Shown piece by piece: positions 35,961-43,976 of a DNA stretch of 64,000 nt. Below the pieces are notes generated by a model that made no database searches, was not told the origin of the DNA, and saw only the letters and a list, made by a program, of their open reading frames with translations. The stretch is from Flavobacterium psychrotrophum (lineage in GTDB: Bacteria > Bacteroidota > Bacteroidia > Flavobacteriales > Flavobacteriaceae): assembly GCF_003403075.1 (NCBI RefSeq), contig NZ_CP031557.1, forward strand, positions 62,001 through 126,000, given 5' to 3'. Numbering within the stretch: the first letter of the stretch is position 1; every line of letters starts with the position of its first letter. The translations under genes were made by a program, and so were the position numbers.

Positions 35961-36931
35961 GTGTAATTCTCTTCAAACACAGGCTTGAATATTCGTCCAA
36001 GCTGCAGGTGTTCTATTAAAAAAGCATCATGCCCGTGTACTGATCGTATTTCGTTATAGGTAACGCTTACTCCTGCAGCTTTAAGCGAAACATAGGTAAT
36101 CTGGGTTTCATCGGCCGTAAAAAGCAAATCGGTATCTACAGCTATCAGGTGCACTTTTGCCTTTATCCTTTTGGCCGCAGCCAGAAAATTCTTTTTGCGT
36201 GTAATATCTATAGTGCGTAACAGTTGGTTCATAAGCTTGTAGCTGGGAAGCGTAAAACGGTTTTCGAGTTTTTTACCATGCTTGTCGAGCCAAAGTTCTA
36301 TATCATAAATGCCATCCAGGTTTTTCCTGTTAAAGCGTTGTTGCAGCGACTGTGGTGTGCGGTACAGCAGCATGGCATGCAGGCGTGCATCTGCAATGGG
36401 GTTGGTACTATTGTTTAATATCCGCTCCTGTACAAGTGTGTTGGCAACAACCCAGTCGGTGGCTTTCCAGTCTGTAGCAATCGGGATAAGGTGCTCGGTA
36501 CGTTCAGGCTCAAGTGCGGCCATGTGCCAGGCAATACCACCACCCAAGCTTCCGCCGATGAGCGCAAAGAGCTTGCCTACACCCAAAATGTTAAGTCCCT
36601 GCCAGAATAACTTAGCAACATCTTCAGCCGTCACATCCATATAATCATGGATGAGGTTTTGTGCAATGCCATCATAACCGTTTCCCGGAGTGTTAAAGGC
36701 AATGACTGTAAAATGGCGTGTGTCAATAGTTTTTGCATTGCCAATAAGGTCATTCCACCAGCCATTAGTGCCGCTAACATTACTGTTTCCGGTAAGTGCA
36801 TGGTTTACCACAATTATGGGGGCAGTGCCAATTTTCGGGCCAAAGGCCTGATATGACAGCGTAACCAATTGCAGTTCCTTGCCGCTTTCCAGTTGCCAGT
36901 AGGGGAGTATTATATTTTTTACGTCAGGCAT
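35921..36931 (-). CDS. metX: MetX-like alpha/beta hydrolase (homoserine O-acetyltransferase family)
   Basis: A 336-residue alpha/beta-hydrolase fold protein of the MetX family. The family makes O-acetylhomoserine from homoserine and acetyl-CoA. Nucleophile Ser128 lies in IGGSLGGG, VNHALTGNS forms the oxyanion-side strand, and the catalytic His is in VHGHDAFL. Downstream of metY, which uses O-acetylhomoserine, so the two act in sequence. The last 12 residues (KFHEESAKEHKV) are encoded by the dispersed repeat that follows. The family also has other acyltransferases, so substrate is inferred. Confidence 0.85.
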   Translation of the reverse strand: MPDVKNIILPYWQLESGKELQLVTLSYQAFGPKIGTAPIIVVNHALTGNSNVSGTNGWWNDLIGNAKTIDTRHFTVIAFNTPGNGYDGIAQNLIHDYMDVTAEDVAKLFWQGLNILGVGKLFALIGGSLGGGIAWHMAALEPERTEHLIPIATDWKATDWVVANTLVQERILNNSTNPIADARLHAMLLYRTPQSLQQRFNRKNLDGIYDIELWLDKHGKKLENRFTLPSYKLMNQLLRTIDITRKKNFLAAAKRIKAKVHLIAVDTDLLFTADETQITYVSLKAAGVSVTYNEIRSVHGHDAFLIEHLQLGRIFKPVFEENYTKFHEESAKEHKV

Positions 36932-36950
36932 TTCTTTTCTTTTTTAAATA

Positions 36951-36987
36951 AAACTGTCCCCGCAATTGAGCGGACGGGGAACAGTTT
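36951..36987 (-). terminator. Hairpin between metY and metX-like gene
   Basis: A 12-bp stem with one bulge (36951-36962 with 36975-36987, GTCCCCG core), followed on the minus strand by T-rich sequence, 20 bp before the metX-like start. It could terminate metY transcripts or attenuate the metX-like gene. No leader peptide of Cys/Met type is seen. Confidence 0.6.
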
Positions 36988-37108
36988 ACAACAAACCAAA
37001 TAACAAACATTATGTTTTTCTTCCTTCTCCTGATGATTTGGTGAGGGTAAGGATTTCTTCTAAAAATCTGCGGATATCCGCTAAATCCGTGTCATCCGCG
37101 TTCCATTT

Positions 37109-38401
37109 TTAAACCCCAACAGGTATACCAATCTTCTCAAACACCGCCTGCAAATCTGCTTTAAGGTCTTCGATATCTTCAATACCTACAGATAGCCGGA
37201 TAAGGTCTTTTGTAACGCCCGTTGCTTCCTGTTGCTCATCATTAAGCTGTTGGTGCGTGGTGCTGGCCGGGTGAATTATGAGCGACTTGGTATCGCCTAT
37301 GTTTGCCAGTAATGAGAACAGCCTAGTTTCGTCGGCTACTTTTTTAGCGGCTTCAAAGCCGGCTTTCAGGCCAAAGGTTACCAGTCCGCTTTTGCCGTTA
37401 GGCAAGTATTCGTTAGCCAGGTCATTATACTTGCTCGATTTTAGCCCTGGGTAATTTACCCATGCTACTTCGTCGCGGGTTTCGAGCCATTCGGCCAATG
37501 CCTGTGCATTTTTGCTGTGTTTTTCAATACGTACCTGTAGTGTTTCAAGTCCCTGTATGGTTTGGAATGCATTGAACGGACTCAATGCTGCGCCAAAATC
37601 GCGCAGGCCTTCTATGCGTACTTTTGCAATAAAGGCTGCAGGGCCTAAAGCTTCATGGTAAACAAGACCGTGGTATCCGGCAGAAGGCTCAGTAAATTCA
37701 GGAAACTTACCGCTGCTCCAGTCAAAGTTTCCGGCATCTACAATAGCACCACCCAGCGATGTGCCATTTCCGGTAATATATTTTGTAAGGGAGTGTATTA
37801 CGATGTCTGCACCGTGGGCAATAGGGTTAAGCAGGTAGGGGGTAGGTACTGTATTGTCTACAATAAATGGTACTTTGAATGCTTTGGCTTCTGCCGAAAT
37901 GGCTTTCAGGTCGAGTACATCGAGTTTAGGGTTGCCTAATGACTCTGCAAAGAACACGCGGGTGTTTTCCTGTGCGGCATTGGTAAAATTCTTGGCATCT
38001 GCCGGATCTACAAAAGTTGTGGTAATACCAAGGCGGGGCAGGGTTACATTAAACAGATTGTAAGTGCCGCCATACAGGCTGTTGCTGGCTACAATATGAT
38101 CGCCTGCCTTAAGCAATACAAGCAGGGCTGTGGTAAGCGCGGCAGTGCCCGATGCTGTTACTACTGCGCCAATACCACCTTCAAGCGCTGCAAGGCGCTG
38201 CTCCAGTATATCGTTAGTAGGGTTATTAAGCCGGGTATAGATAAAGCCGGGTTCTGCAAGGCCAAAAAGGTTAGCTGCGTGCTCAGCATTATTAAAAACG
38301 TATGATGTGGTCTGGTAGATAGGCACAGCGCGGGTTCCGCCATTTTTAGTTACATCGTGACCTGCGTGTAGTGCTGCTGTAGAAAATTTTTGTGTGCTCA
38401 T
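37109..38401 (-). CDS. metY: O-acetylhomoserine sulfhydrylase (MetY type)
   Basis: A 430-residue PLP enzyme of the Cys/Met metabolism family. Makes homocysteine from O-acetylhomoserine and sulfide. The start is [16 protein letters not shown]. Visible: [32 protein letters not shown], the PLP Lys207 in [18 protein letters not shown], and [12 protein letters not shown]. The length (about 430) and the long insertions fit OAH sulfhydrylases rather than the roughly 380-residue MetB/MetC. Downstream of two tandem leader attenuators. Confidence 0.92.
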   Translation of the reverse strand: MSTQKFSTAALHAGHDVTKNGGTRAVPIYQTTSYVFNNAEHAANLFGLAEPGFIYTRLNNPTNDILEQRLAALEGGIGAVVTASGTAALTTALLVLLKAGDHIVASNSLYGGTYNLFNVTLPRLGITTTFVDPADAKNFTNAAQENTRVFFAESLGNPKLDVLDLKAISAEAKAFKVPFIVDNTVPTPYLLNPIAHGADIVIHSLTKYITGNGTSLGGAIVDAGNFDWSSGKFPEFTEPSAGYHGLVYHEALGPAAFIAKVRIEGLRDFGAALSPFNAFQTIQGLETLQVRIEKHSKNAQALAEWLETRDEVAWVNYPGLKSSKYNDLANEYLPNGKSGLVTFGLKAGFEAAKKVADETRLFSLLANIGDTKSLIIHPASTTHQQLNDEQQEATGVTKDLIRLSVGIEDIEDLKADLQAVFEKIGIPVGV

Positions 38402-38465
38402 GACTTTGAATTTTTTAATGATTTTATTGAATTTGAACGGACTAAGATTCGGTGAAAATAAAAAA

Positions 38466-38492
38466 GCCCCTTTGGTGGGTTACCAAAGGGGC
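38466..38492 (-). terminator. Attenuator terminator directly before metY
   Basis: A perfect 11-bp stem (38466-38476 with 38482-38492, GCCCCTTTGGT arms), five-base loop, followed on the minus strand by T-rich sequence. A smaller hairpin ATAGTT/AACTAT at 38495-38512 lies between it and the leader peptide stop and could be an alternative pairing element. Confidence 0.9.
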
Positions 38493-38520
38493 GGATAGTT
38501 TGAACGAACTATACTAAAGA

Positions 38521-38610
38521 TTAACTCTTTCGCTTATGGCAACGGGGCTGCGGTGTGCACATGCACATCATACAACAACACATTACCATATTTTTAGCGA
38601 ATTTTTTCAT
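38521..38610 (-). CDS. Leader peptide 3 of metY (dense Cys/Met run)
   Basis: A 29-codon ORF on the minus strand. After MKKFAKN it has the run MVMCCCMMCMC, then TPQPRCHKRKS and a stop. Eleven consecutive Met/Cys-rich codons (five Cys, five Met, one Val) are extremely unlikely by chance in an AT-rich gap. The gene sits next to a terminator and just upstream of metY, the classical arrangement of attenuation by Cys-tRNA or Met-tRNA charging. The ATG is preceded by AAAAGAACAA. Confidence 0.85.
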   Translation of the reverse strand: MKKFAKNMVMCCCMMCMCTPQPRCHKRKS

Positions 38611-38723
38611 TTGTTCTTTTCTTAACCTCACCTCCATTCCCCTCCGGTTAAAGAGGGGGAGAAGCTCGGGAATTTGAGTTAGTTAAACGGTTATACCTTT
38701 TGGAGCCAATATTATAAAACAAA

Positions 38724-38750
38724 AAAGCCTCCCGGGGTGCGGAAGGCTTT
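38724..38750 (-). terminator. Attenuator terminator after outer metY leader
   Basis: Stem AAAGCCT (38724-38730) with AGGCTTT (38744-38750), extendable inward through CC/GG, followed on the minus strand by a T run. It lies 25 bp after leader 4 stops. Confidence 0.85.
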
Positions 38751-38775
38751 GCGTATATTTTTAAGAAACTTAAAA

Positions 38776-38844
38776 TTAGGCAATAGTGCGATCCGCGGAA
38801 GTCTTCCACATCATACAACACATTTGACAGCTAATAAATTTCAT
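38776..38844 (-). CDS. Leader peptide 4 of metY (outer)
   Basis: A 22-codon ORF on the minus strand beginning MKFISCQMCCMMWKTSADRT. It contains Cys-x-Met-Cys-Cys-Met-Met, with MMWK matching IMWK of the osmC leader 2. A hairpin TTTTAAG/CTTAAAA follows a few bases after the stop, as in that leader. The terminator then follows. This supports a conserved leader type. Confidence 0.8.
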   Translation of the reverse strand: MKFISCQMCCMMWKTSADRTIA

Positions 38845-39026
38845 TTCTATTCGATTTTTGTTTAGCAAACTTCTAAACTATTTTTCAATCTGCCAAATAA
38901 AATTTAAAACTTTAACATTTAGATGTTTGTGCTGCTATATATTAAATACTTTGTATTTAAAGCAGTTTAAATTGACGTTAAAAATAAAATATCTTTTAGT
39001 GCTTTTTTTATTCCGTTTAGGTTTTA

Positions 39027-39034
39027 TACCTTTG
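39027..39034 (+). promoter_or_regulatory. TACCTTTG promoter element of metK
   Basis: TACCTTTG fits the TAnnTTTG element. The SAM-II aptamer begins 15 bp downstream. A matching TTG upstream is not clear. Confidence 0.45.
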
Positions 39035-39048
39035 CCACCAAATTAATT

Positions 39049-39100
39049 AGAGGACAGATTTGAACTGATTGCAACCTCGTTTAAAAAATGCTAAAGCAGG
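39049..39100 (+). ncRNA. SAM-II riboswitch upstream of metK
   Basis: P1 stem GAGG (39050-39053) with CCTC (39075-39078). It contains the SAM-II signatures GATTTGAACTGATTGCAA and GCTAAAGCAGG in the right order and spacing, matching my recollection of the metX/metA motif, a pseudoknot riboswitch known in Bacteroidota and alphaproteobacteria. It sits 58 bp upstream of the metK start, so it would reduce SAM synthetase production when SAM is high. Confidence 0.8.
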
Positions 39101-39157
39101 AATCCTCCTCCTTTGGCACGTTGCACTTTCATTTCCCTACTAAAATTATAGACTAAT

Positions 39158-40408
39158 ATGGCATATTTATTTACGTCAGAGTCCGTGAGTGAAGGGCATC
39201 CTGACAAAGTTGCTGACCAGATCTCAGACGCACTTATTGATAACTTCTTAGCATTCGACCCCGAAAGTAAAGTAGCCTGCGAAACCCTTGTAACAACAGG
39301 ACAGGTAATACTTGCCGGTGAGGTAAAGAGCAAAACATACCTTGATGTGCAAAGCATTGCACGTGAGGTAATACGCAAAATTGGCTACACAAAAAGCGAA
39401 TATATGTTTGAGGCCAACTCATGTGGGGTGCTTAGCGCAATACATGAGCAAAGCCAGGATATTAACCAGGGTGTAGACCGCGCAAGCAAAGAAGAGCAGG
39501 GTGCGGGCGACCAGGGTATGATGTTTGGTTACGCAACAAACGAAACCGACGATTATATGCCGCTGGCACTAAACCTGAGCCATAAATTGCTACAGGAACT
39601 TGCTGTGCTTCGTCGTGAAAATAGCGAGATTACATACCTGCGTCCTGATGCTAAAAGCCAGGTAACGCTGGAGTATGATGATGATAACAAGCCGGTGCGC
39701 ATTGATGCTATTGTAATATCTACACAGCACGATGATTTTGATGAAGAGCCTGCTATGCTTGCCAAGATCAAAAAAGACATCGTAGAAATTCTTATACCAC
39801 GCATTATTAAAAACAATCCGCAGTATGCGCATTTATTTAATGATGCTATACAATACCACATTAACCCTACAGGTAAGTTTGTAATAGGCGGACCTCACGG
39901 CGATACAGGCCTTACGGGCCGTAAGATCATTGTAGATACTTATGGTGGTAAAGGTGCTCATGGTGGTGGCGCTTTCTCGGGTAAAGACCCAAGTAAGGTA
40001 GACCGTAGTGCGGCTTATGCTACACGCCATATTGCTAAAAACCTAGTAGCGGGGGGTGTTGCAGATGAGATACTTGTACAGGTGTCTTACGCTATTGGTG
40101 TGGCTAAGCCTATGGGTATTTACATCAATACTTACGGTACTGCAAAGGTAAATCTTACCGATGGTGAGATTGCCAAAAAAGTAGAGGCTATATTTGATAT
40201 GCGCCCTTATTTTATAGAGCAACGCCTTAAATTACGTAACCCTATTTACAGCGAAACGGCTGCTTACGGGCACATGGGCCGCACGCCAGAGGTGGTTACT
40301 AAAACCTTTACATCGCCGGGTGGTGAAGTAAAAACGCTGGAAGTTGAGTTGTTTACATGGGAAAAGCTTGACTATGCTGATAAAGTAAAAGAAGCCTTTG
40401 CGCTTTAA
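39158..40408 (+). CDS. metK: S-adenosylmethionine synthetase
   Basis: A 416-residue enzyme making SAM from methionine and ATP. Visible signatures: [53 protein letters not shown] and [19 protein letters not shown]. Slightly longer than the E. coli enzyme (384), due to insertions in the middle as is normal in Bacteroidota. It is monocistronic with its own SAM-II riboswitch and terminator. Confidence 0.97.
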   Translation: MAYLFTSESVSEGHPDKVADQISDALIDNFLAFDPESKVACETLVTTGQVILAGEVKSKTYLDVQSIAREVIRKIGYTKSEYMFEANSCGVLSAIHEQSQDINQGVDRASKEEQGAGDQGMMFGYATNETDDYMPLALNLSHKLLQELAVLRRENSEITYLRPDAKSQVTLEYDDDNKPVRIDAIVISTQHDDFDEEPAMLAKIKKDIVEILIPRIIKNNPQYAHLFNDAIQYHINPTGKFVIGGPHGDTGLTGRKIIVDTYGGKGAHGGGAFSGKDPSKVDRSAAYATRHIAKNLVAGGVADEILVQVSYAIGVAKPMGIYINTYGTAKVNLTDGEIAKKVEAIFDMRPYFIEQRLKLRNPIYSETAAYGHMGRTPEVVTKTFTSPGGEVKTLEVELFTWEKLDYADKVKEAFAL

Positions 40409-40433
40409 TATATTGCAAATTCTTAGTTTATAT

Positions 40434-40463
40434 AAAACAGCTCCACGAAAGTGGGGCTGTTTT
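40434..40463 (+). terminator. Intrinsic terminator of metK
   Basis: A 13-bp stem (40434-40446 with 40451-40463, one G-T pair), loop GAAA, ending in T. It lies 25 bp after the stop. Confidence 0.9.
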
Positions 40464-40635
40464 GGTTTTTGGCCATTCCGCAAAGTTGCGGAAAGAATGT
40501 GTAAAGTACTCAAAGTCGAAGACTGAGATCACTCGCGCTACTTTATATCTTCTTTCTGGTTTCTTCAAAAAATAAAAAAATTAGTTGCACATATTAAAAT
40601 AATCCCTACTTTAGCAAAAACATAGAAACACAGAA

Positions 40636-40710
40636 ATGTATACAACATCATTTTATAACACCTATTTTTATTTCTTCTGGAAAGAGGACGGGGGTTGTAT
40701 GGCTGTGTAA
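40636..40710 (+). CDS. Aromatic leader peptide of the pheA operon
   Basis: A 24-codon ORF with the run FYNTYFYFFW at residues 6-15 (four Phe, three Tyr, one Trp), starting MYTTS. It is 31 bp upstream of a strong terminator that directly precedes the pheA start. This is the layout of classical Phe/Tyr attenuators of enterobacteria. Not annotated by any search here; the aromatic codon run is the evidence. Confidence 0.85.
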   Translation: MYTTSFYNTYFYFFWKEDGGCMAV

Positions 40711-40740
40711 CAAATAAAGATTTAAACAAACACCAGATAT

Positions 40741-40769
40741 AATCCCGATGCAAATCGGGATTTTTTTTT
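40741..40769 (+). terminator. Attenuator terminator before pheA
   Basis: A perfect 9-bp stem (40741-40749 with 40754-40762), four-base loop, then a run of T to 40769. The pheA ATG is 7 bp later, so read-through is required for expression. Confidence 0.9.
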
Positions 40770-40776
40770 GCCCAAA

Positions 40777-41637
40777 ATGAAAATAACAGCAACAGAAACC
40801 GCTACCACGGTAGCGACAAAAATAGCCATACAAGGCATAAAAGGGAGTTTTCACCACCAGGTGGCAGGCGCATGGTTTGGAGCCGATGCACCGCTGGATG
40901 AGTGCATGTCATTCCCTGCGCTGGTGCAGAGCCTGGTAACAAAAGCGTCTGGGTTGGGCATTATGGCGCTGGAAAATTCCATAGCCGGTAGTATCATCCC
41001 TAACTATGCGCTTATTGATAACAACAACCTGCACATTATTGGCGAACATTACCTCAATATCAGCATGAACCTTATGGCATTACCGGGGCAAACGCTGGCT
41101 GATATTACAGAGATACATTCGCACCCTATGGCGTTGTTGCAATGCACTAATTTCTTTGCGCAGCACCCACACATTAAGCTGGTAGAAAGTGCTGATACTG
41201 CCGAAAGTGCCCGCTACATCCGTGAGAATAATATAGGTGGTATAGCCGCGATAGGAAGTGCTATGGCAGCAGAAATGTTTGGTCTTGCGGTATTGGCAGA
41301 AGCCATACATAATATTAAAAATAACCAGACGCGCTTTGTTATTGTTAAGACGCAAAACAATGTATTGCCGATAGAAGAAATTGATAAGGCATCGGTAAAA
41401 TTTGTGCTTGATGATACGCCCGGCAGCCTTGCTACGGTGCTTAATGTAATGAATAACTGCAAGCTGAACCTTACCAAGATACAAAGCATGCCCATAGCCG
41501 AAACACCTTTTAAATATTCATTTTTTGTAGATGTGGTTTTTGAAAAGTATAAACATTACCAAAAGGCAAAAGCGATTATAGAACTGATGACAACCGAGTT
41601 TAAAGTACTTGGCGAATATAAAAAAGGACAACAATGA
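40777..41637 (+). CDS. pheA: Prephenate dehydratase
   Basis: A 286-residue monofunctional prephenate dehydratase with a C-terminal ACT domain. The ATG at 40777 (MKITATETAT) is preferred over a TTG inside the T run of the terminator. Dehydratase region: IQGIKGSFHHQVAGAWF, MALENSIAGSIIPNY, EIHSHPMALLQC, GGIAAIGSAMAAEMFGL and TRFVIV. ACT domain after residue about 205 (KFVLDDTPGSLATVLNVMNNCKLNLTKIQS), for Phe feedback inhibition. It overlaps the next gene by 4 bp. Confidence 0.93.
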   Translation: MKITATETATTVATKIAIQGIKGSFHHQVAGAWFGADAPLDECMSFPALVQSLVTKASGLGIMALENSIAGSIIPNYALIDNNNLHIIGEHYLNISMNLMALPGQTLADITEIHSHPMALLQCTNFFAQHPHIKLVESADTAESARYIRENNIGGIAAIGSAMAAEMFGLAVLAEAIHNIKNNQTRFVIVKTQNNVLPIEEIDKASVKFVLDDTPGSLATVLNVMNNCKLNLTKIQSMPIAETPFKYSFFVDVVFEKYKHYQKAKAIIELMTTEFKVLGEYKKGQQ

Positions 41638-42779
41638 TAGTACCTGCAAAACGCCTTGATGAGGTAAAAGAATACTACTTCTCAGGCAAATTAAGGGAAG
41701 TGCGCCAAATGGTTGCCGAAGGTAAAAAGGTAATAAATATGGGGATAGGTAGTCCTGATTTACCGCCGTCGCAAACGGTACTTGATGCCATTTCAGGTTC
41801 ATTTACTGATGCTAAAGCCCATGAATACCAAAGCTATCAGGGGCTGCCGGAGTTGCGGGAAGCCATTGCGGCGTTTTATCAAAACCATTTTAGTGTAAAC
41901 CTAAATCCGGCGAATGAGATACTGCCGCTTATGGGCAGCAAAGAGGGAATTATGCACATTAGCATGGCTTTTTTAAACGAAGGTGATAAGGTGCTCATTC
42001 CTAATCCGGGCTATCCCACTTATACTTCAGCAACAAAGCTGGTAGGCGCAGTACCGGTATTTTATACTCTGAGCGAAGCCAATAATTGGGAGCCTGATTT
42101 TGAGGCGTTGGAACAGCAGGATTTAAGCGACGTAAAACTAATGTGGGTCAACTACCCACACATGCCCACAGGTGCTAAAGGCAGTAAGGCGATGTTTCAA
42201 AAGCTGGTTGATTTTGCTAAAAAGCACAACATACTTTTGATAAACGACAATCCGTACAGTTTTGTACTGAATACAGATCAGTTCTCGATTTTTCAGGCAA
42301 ACGGTTCGAGGGATGTGGCTTTAGAACTTAATTCGCTAAGCAAAACCTTTAATATGGCCGGCTGGCGTGTGGGTATGGTACTTGGTAACCCCGAACTTAT
42401 TGATGCTGTGCTTAAAGTAAAAAGCAATATGGATAGCGGTATGTTCTATGGCATACAAAAAGGAGCCATTGCTGCACTAAACAGTGGTGTAGCATGGTTT
42501 GAAAAACTGAATGAAACCTACAGTAAAAGGCGCGAGCTTATTTTTAAACTTGCCGATAACCTTGGCTGTACATATGATAAAAATACAGCCGGATTGTTTG
42601 TTTGGGCAAAACTACCCGCAGGCATAGCAAACGCCGAGGCTTATGTAGACAGCATACTGTATGATAAACACATCTTTCTTACGCCGGGCACGGTGTTTGG
42701 CAGCGCAGGAGAAGGCTATGTGCGTTTTTCGCTATGCGCGCCGGAGGAAACGATTAAGGAAGCAATTGATAGGTTTTAA
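41634..42779 (+). CDS. PLP-dependent aminotransferase, class I/II
   Basis: A 381-residue fold-type I aminotransferase. PLP region: INMGIGSPDLPPSQ at residue 34 onward, LPLMGSKEGIMHISMAFLNEGDKVLIPNPGYPTY, LINDNPYS and the PLP lysine in LNSLSKTFNMAGWRVG. It overlaps pheA and precedes tyrA, so a role in transamination of phenylpyruvate or 4-hydroxyphenylpyruvate (or of prephenate) is likely. The exact substrate is not determined by sequence. Confidence 0.92.
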   Translation: MIVPAKRLDEVKEYYFSGKLREVRQMVAEGKKVINMGIGSPDLPPSQTVLDAISGSFTDAKAHEYQSYQGLPELREAIAAFYQNHFSVNLNPANEILPLMGSKEGIMHISMAFLNEGDKVLIPNPGYPTYTSATKLVGAVPVFYTLSEANNWEPDFEALEQQDLSDVKLMWVNYPHMPTGAKGSKAMFQKLVDFAKKHNILLINDNPYSFVLNTDQFSIFQANGSRDVALELNSLSKTFNMAGWRVGMVLGNPELIDAVLKVKSNMDSGMFYGIQKGAIAALNSGVAWFEKLNETYSKRRELIFKLADNLGCTYDKNTAGLFVWAKLPAGIANAEAYVDSILYDKHIFLTPGTVFGSAGEGYVRFSLCAPEETIKEAIDRF

Positions 42780-42857
42780 ACAAGTTGAAAGTTATAATGT
42801 TGAAAGTTGTAAAGTTGTGATTTAGCAACAAACAACGGACAGCCAACAACTAAAATA

Positions 42858-43706
42858 ATGAACGTACTCATAATAGGACTAGGATTAATAGGCGGTTCAC
42901 TGGCACTGGACATTAAAAAGGCATTTCCGGAGGCTAAGATTTCGGGTATTGATGCGAATGAAAAACATGTGGAGGAAGCGCTTTTGCTGGGCGTAATACA
43001 GCATGCCGCCACAATGGATGATGTGCCACAGGCTGACTGGGTTATTGTAGCCATTCCTGTAAACCATATTGTAACAGTACTGCCGCAGGTATTAGACAGG
43101 GTTAAAGAAGATGCCATTGTTTTTGATGCAGGTTCTACTAAGGCAGCTATTTGCAAGGCGGTAGAGAACCATCTGCGCAGGCGGAATTTTATTGCTACGC
43201 ATCCCATTGCAGGAACAGAGTTTAGTGGTCCGTCGGCAGCAATACACGGTTTGTTTGACGGGAAAACGAACATCATTTGCGAGGTAGAACGCACAGCTTT
43301 TAAGCTTCAGGAAAAAGCTTTGGAGCTGTTTAAGGTTCTTGGTATGCGCATCCGTTATATGGATCCCGTTTCGCACGATACGCACATAGCTTATGTCTCA
43401 CACCTTTCGCACATCAGTGCGTTTATGCTTGGCAAAACCGTAATTGAGAAAGAAAAAGACGAACGCGATATTTTTGATATGGCGGGCAGTGGTTTTGCCA
43501 GTACGGTAAGGCTTGCCAAGAGTTCGCCCACTACATGGGCCAGTATCTTTAGCGAGAATAAAGAGAATGTATCTGAAGCCTTGAGATTGTACATTGCCAA
43601 CTTGCAAAATTTTCAGCAATTGCTGGAAAAAGAAGACTTTGAAGGGATATTTCTGGAGATGGAAAACACCAATAAAATAAAAGACATACTGAACGGCATT
43701 AAATAG
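42858..43706 (+). CDS. tyrA: Prephenate dehydrogenase
   Basis: A 282-residue NAD-dependent enzyme that converts prephenate to 4-hydroxyphenylpyruvate. The N-terminal Rossmann motif GLGLIGGSLALDIK is intact; FIATHPIAGTEFSGP and HDTHIAYVSHLSHISAF hold the catalytic histidines. It has no fused chorismate mutase or ACT domain. Third in the aromatic operon. The 78-bp gap to the aminotransferase holds a CCAACAACTAA-type repeat. Confidence 0.94.
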   Translation: MNVLIIGLGLIGGSLALDIKKAFPEAKISGIDANEKHVEEALLLGVIQHAATMDDVPQADWVIVAIPVNHIVTVLPQVLDRVKEDAIVFDAGSTKAAICKAVENHLRRRNFIATHPIAGTEFSGPSAAIHGLFDGKTNIICEVERTAFKLQEKALELFKVLGMRIRYMDPVSHDTHIAYVSHLSHISAFMLGKTVIEKEKDERDIFDMAGSGFASTVRLAKSSPTTWASIFSENKENVSEALRLYIANLQNFQQLLEKEDFEGIFLEMENTNKIKDILNGIK

Positions 43707-43726
43707 TGTTCAGTTAGCAATTTTGA

Positions 43727-43875
43727 TTTAACCACATTGGTACATAGTTTTTGGACCTCTAAAAAGAATAGATAGAAATAAATTTTACACATAGCTATGT
43801 AAAGCGTAGCTTTTACTATGTAAACTGAATAAGTTTCTAGGTTAATTAATAGCTATGAAATCTATGTGGTTAGAA
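43727..43875. repeat. Element with terminal inverted repeats (copy B)
   Basis: Begins TTTAACCACAT and ends ATGTGGTTA. Internal TTTTACACATAG and ACTATGTAAACTG repeat the order seen in copy A at 12829-12992. The two copies are diverged but share both ends and the internal inverted motifs. Confidence 0.75.
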
Positions 43876-43930
43876 AAATACGAAAAAGGTTTGTCCACAA
43901 TAGACCCTGAAAAGGGTCACATATAATAAC

Positions 43931-43947
43931 CCCGGGTGCCGCCCGGG
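43931..43947 (+). terminator. Hairpin before the DAHP synthase gene
   Basis: CCCGGG at 43931-43936 pairs with CCCGGG at 43942-43947. It is followed by A-rich, not T-rich, sequence, so it is a weak terminator candidate. A second small hairpin GACCC/GGGTC lies at 43903-43918. Confidence 0.35.
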
Positions 43948-43976
43948 ACAATAAAAAAATATAAAATACACACATT

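Larger units (their letters stand above)
38402..38857 (-). other. Leader region of metY with two tandem attenuators
   Basis: The gap upstream of metY contains, in transcription order on the minus strand, leader peptide 4 (38776-38844), terminator 38724-38750, leader peptide 3 (38521-38610), terminator 38466-38492, then metY. No longer ORF is present. Confidence 0.8.
40464..40776 (+). other. Gap between metK terminator and pheA
   Basis: Holds the aromatic leader peptide at 40636-40710 and its terminator. A hairpin of TTCCGCAA/TTGCGGAA type lies near 40486-40502. Otherwise AT-rich with no ORF. Confidence 0.5.

Noticed and set aside
35692..36000. A 102-codon ORF on the minus strand downstream of metX
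   Set aside because: It is a translated section of the composite repeat, and overlaps the end of metX in another frame. No signature, and the region is hairpin-rich.
36932..37108. Possible leader peptide upstream of the metX-like gene
   Set aside because: The ORF beginning MFVIWFVVN has only one Cys and no Met run and overlaps the metX start. Only the hairpin at 36951-36987 is kept.
38620..38700. Inverted repeat of CCCCTC/GAGGGG type in the metY leader region
   Set aside because: A short GC-rich hairpin near 38640-38662 with no T tract; it may be part of a repeat but adds no clear function.
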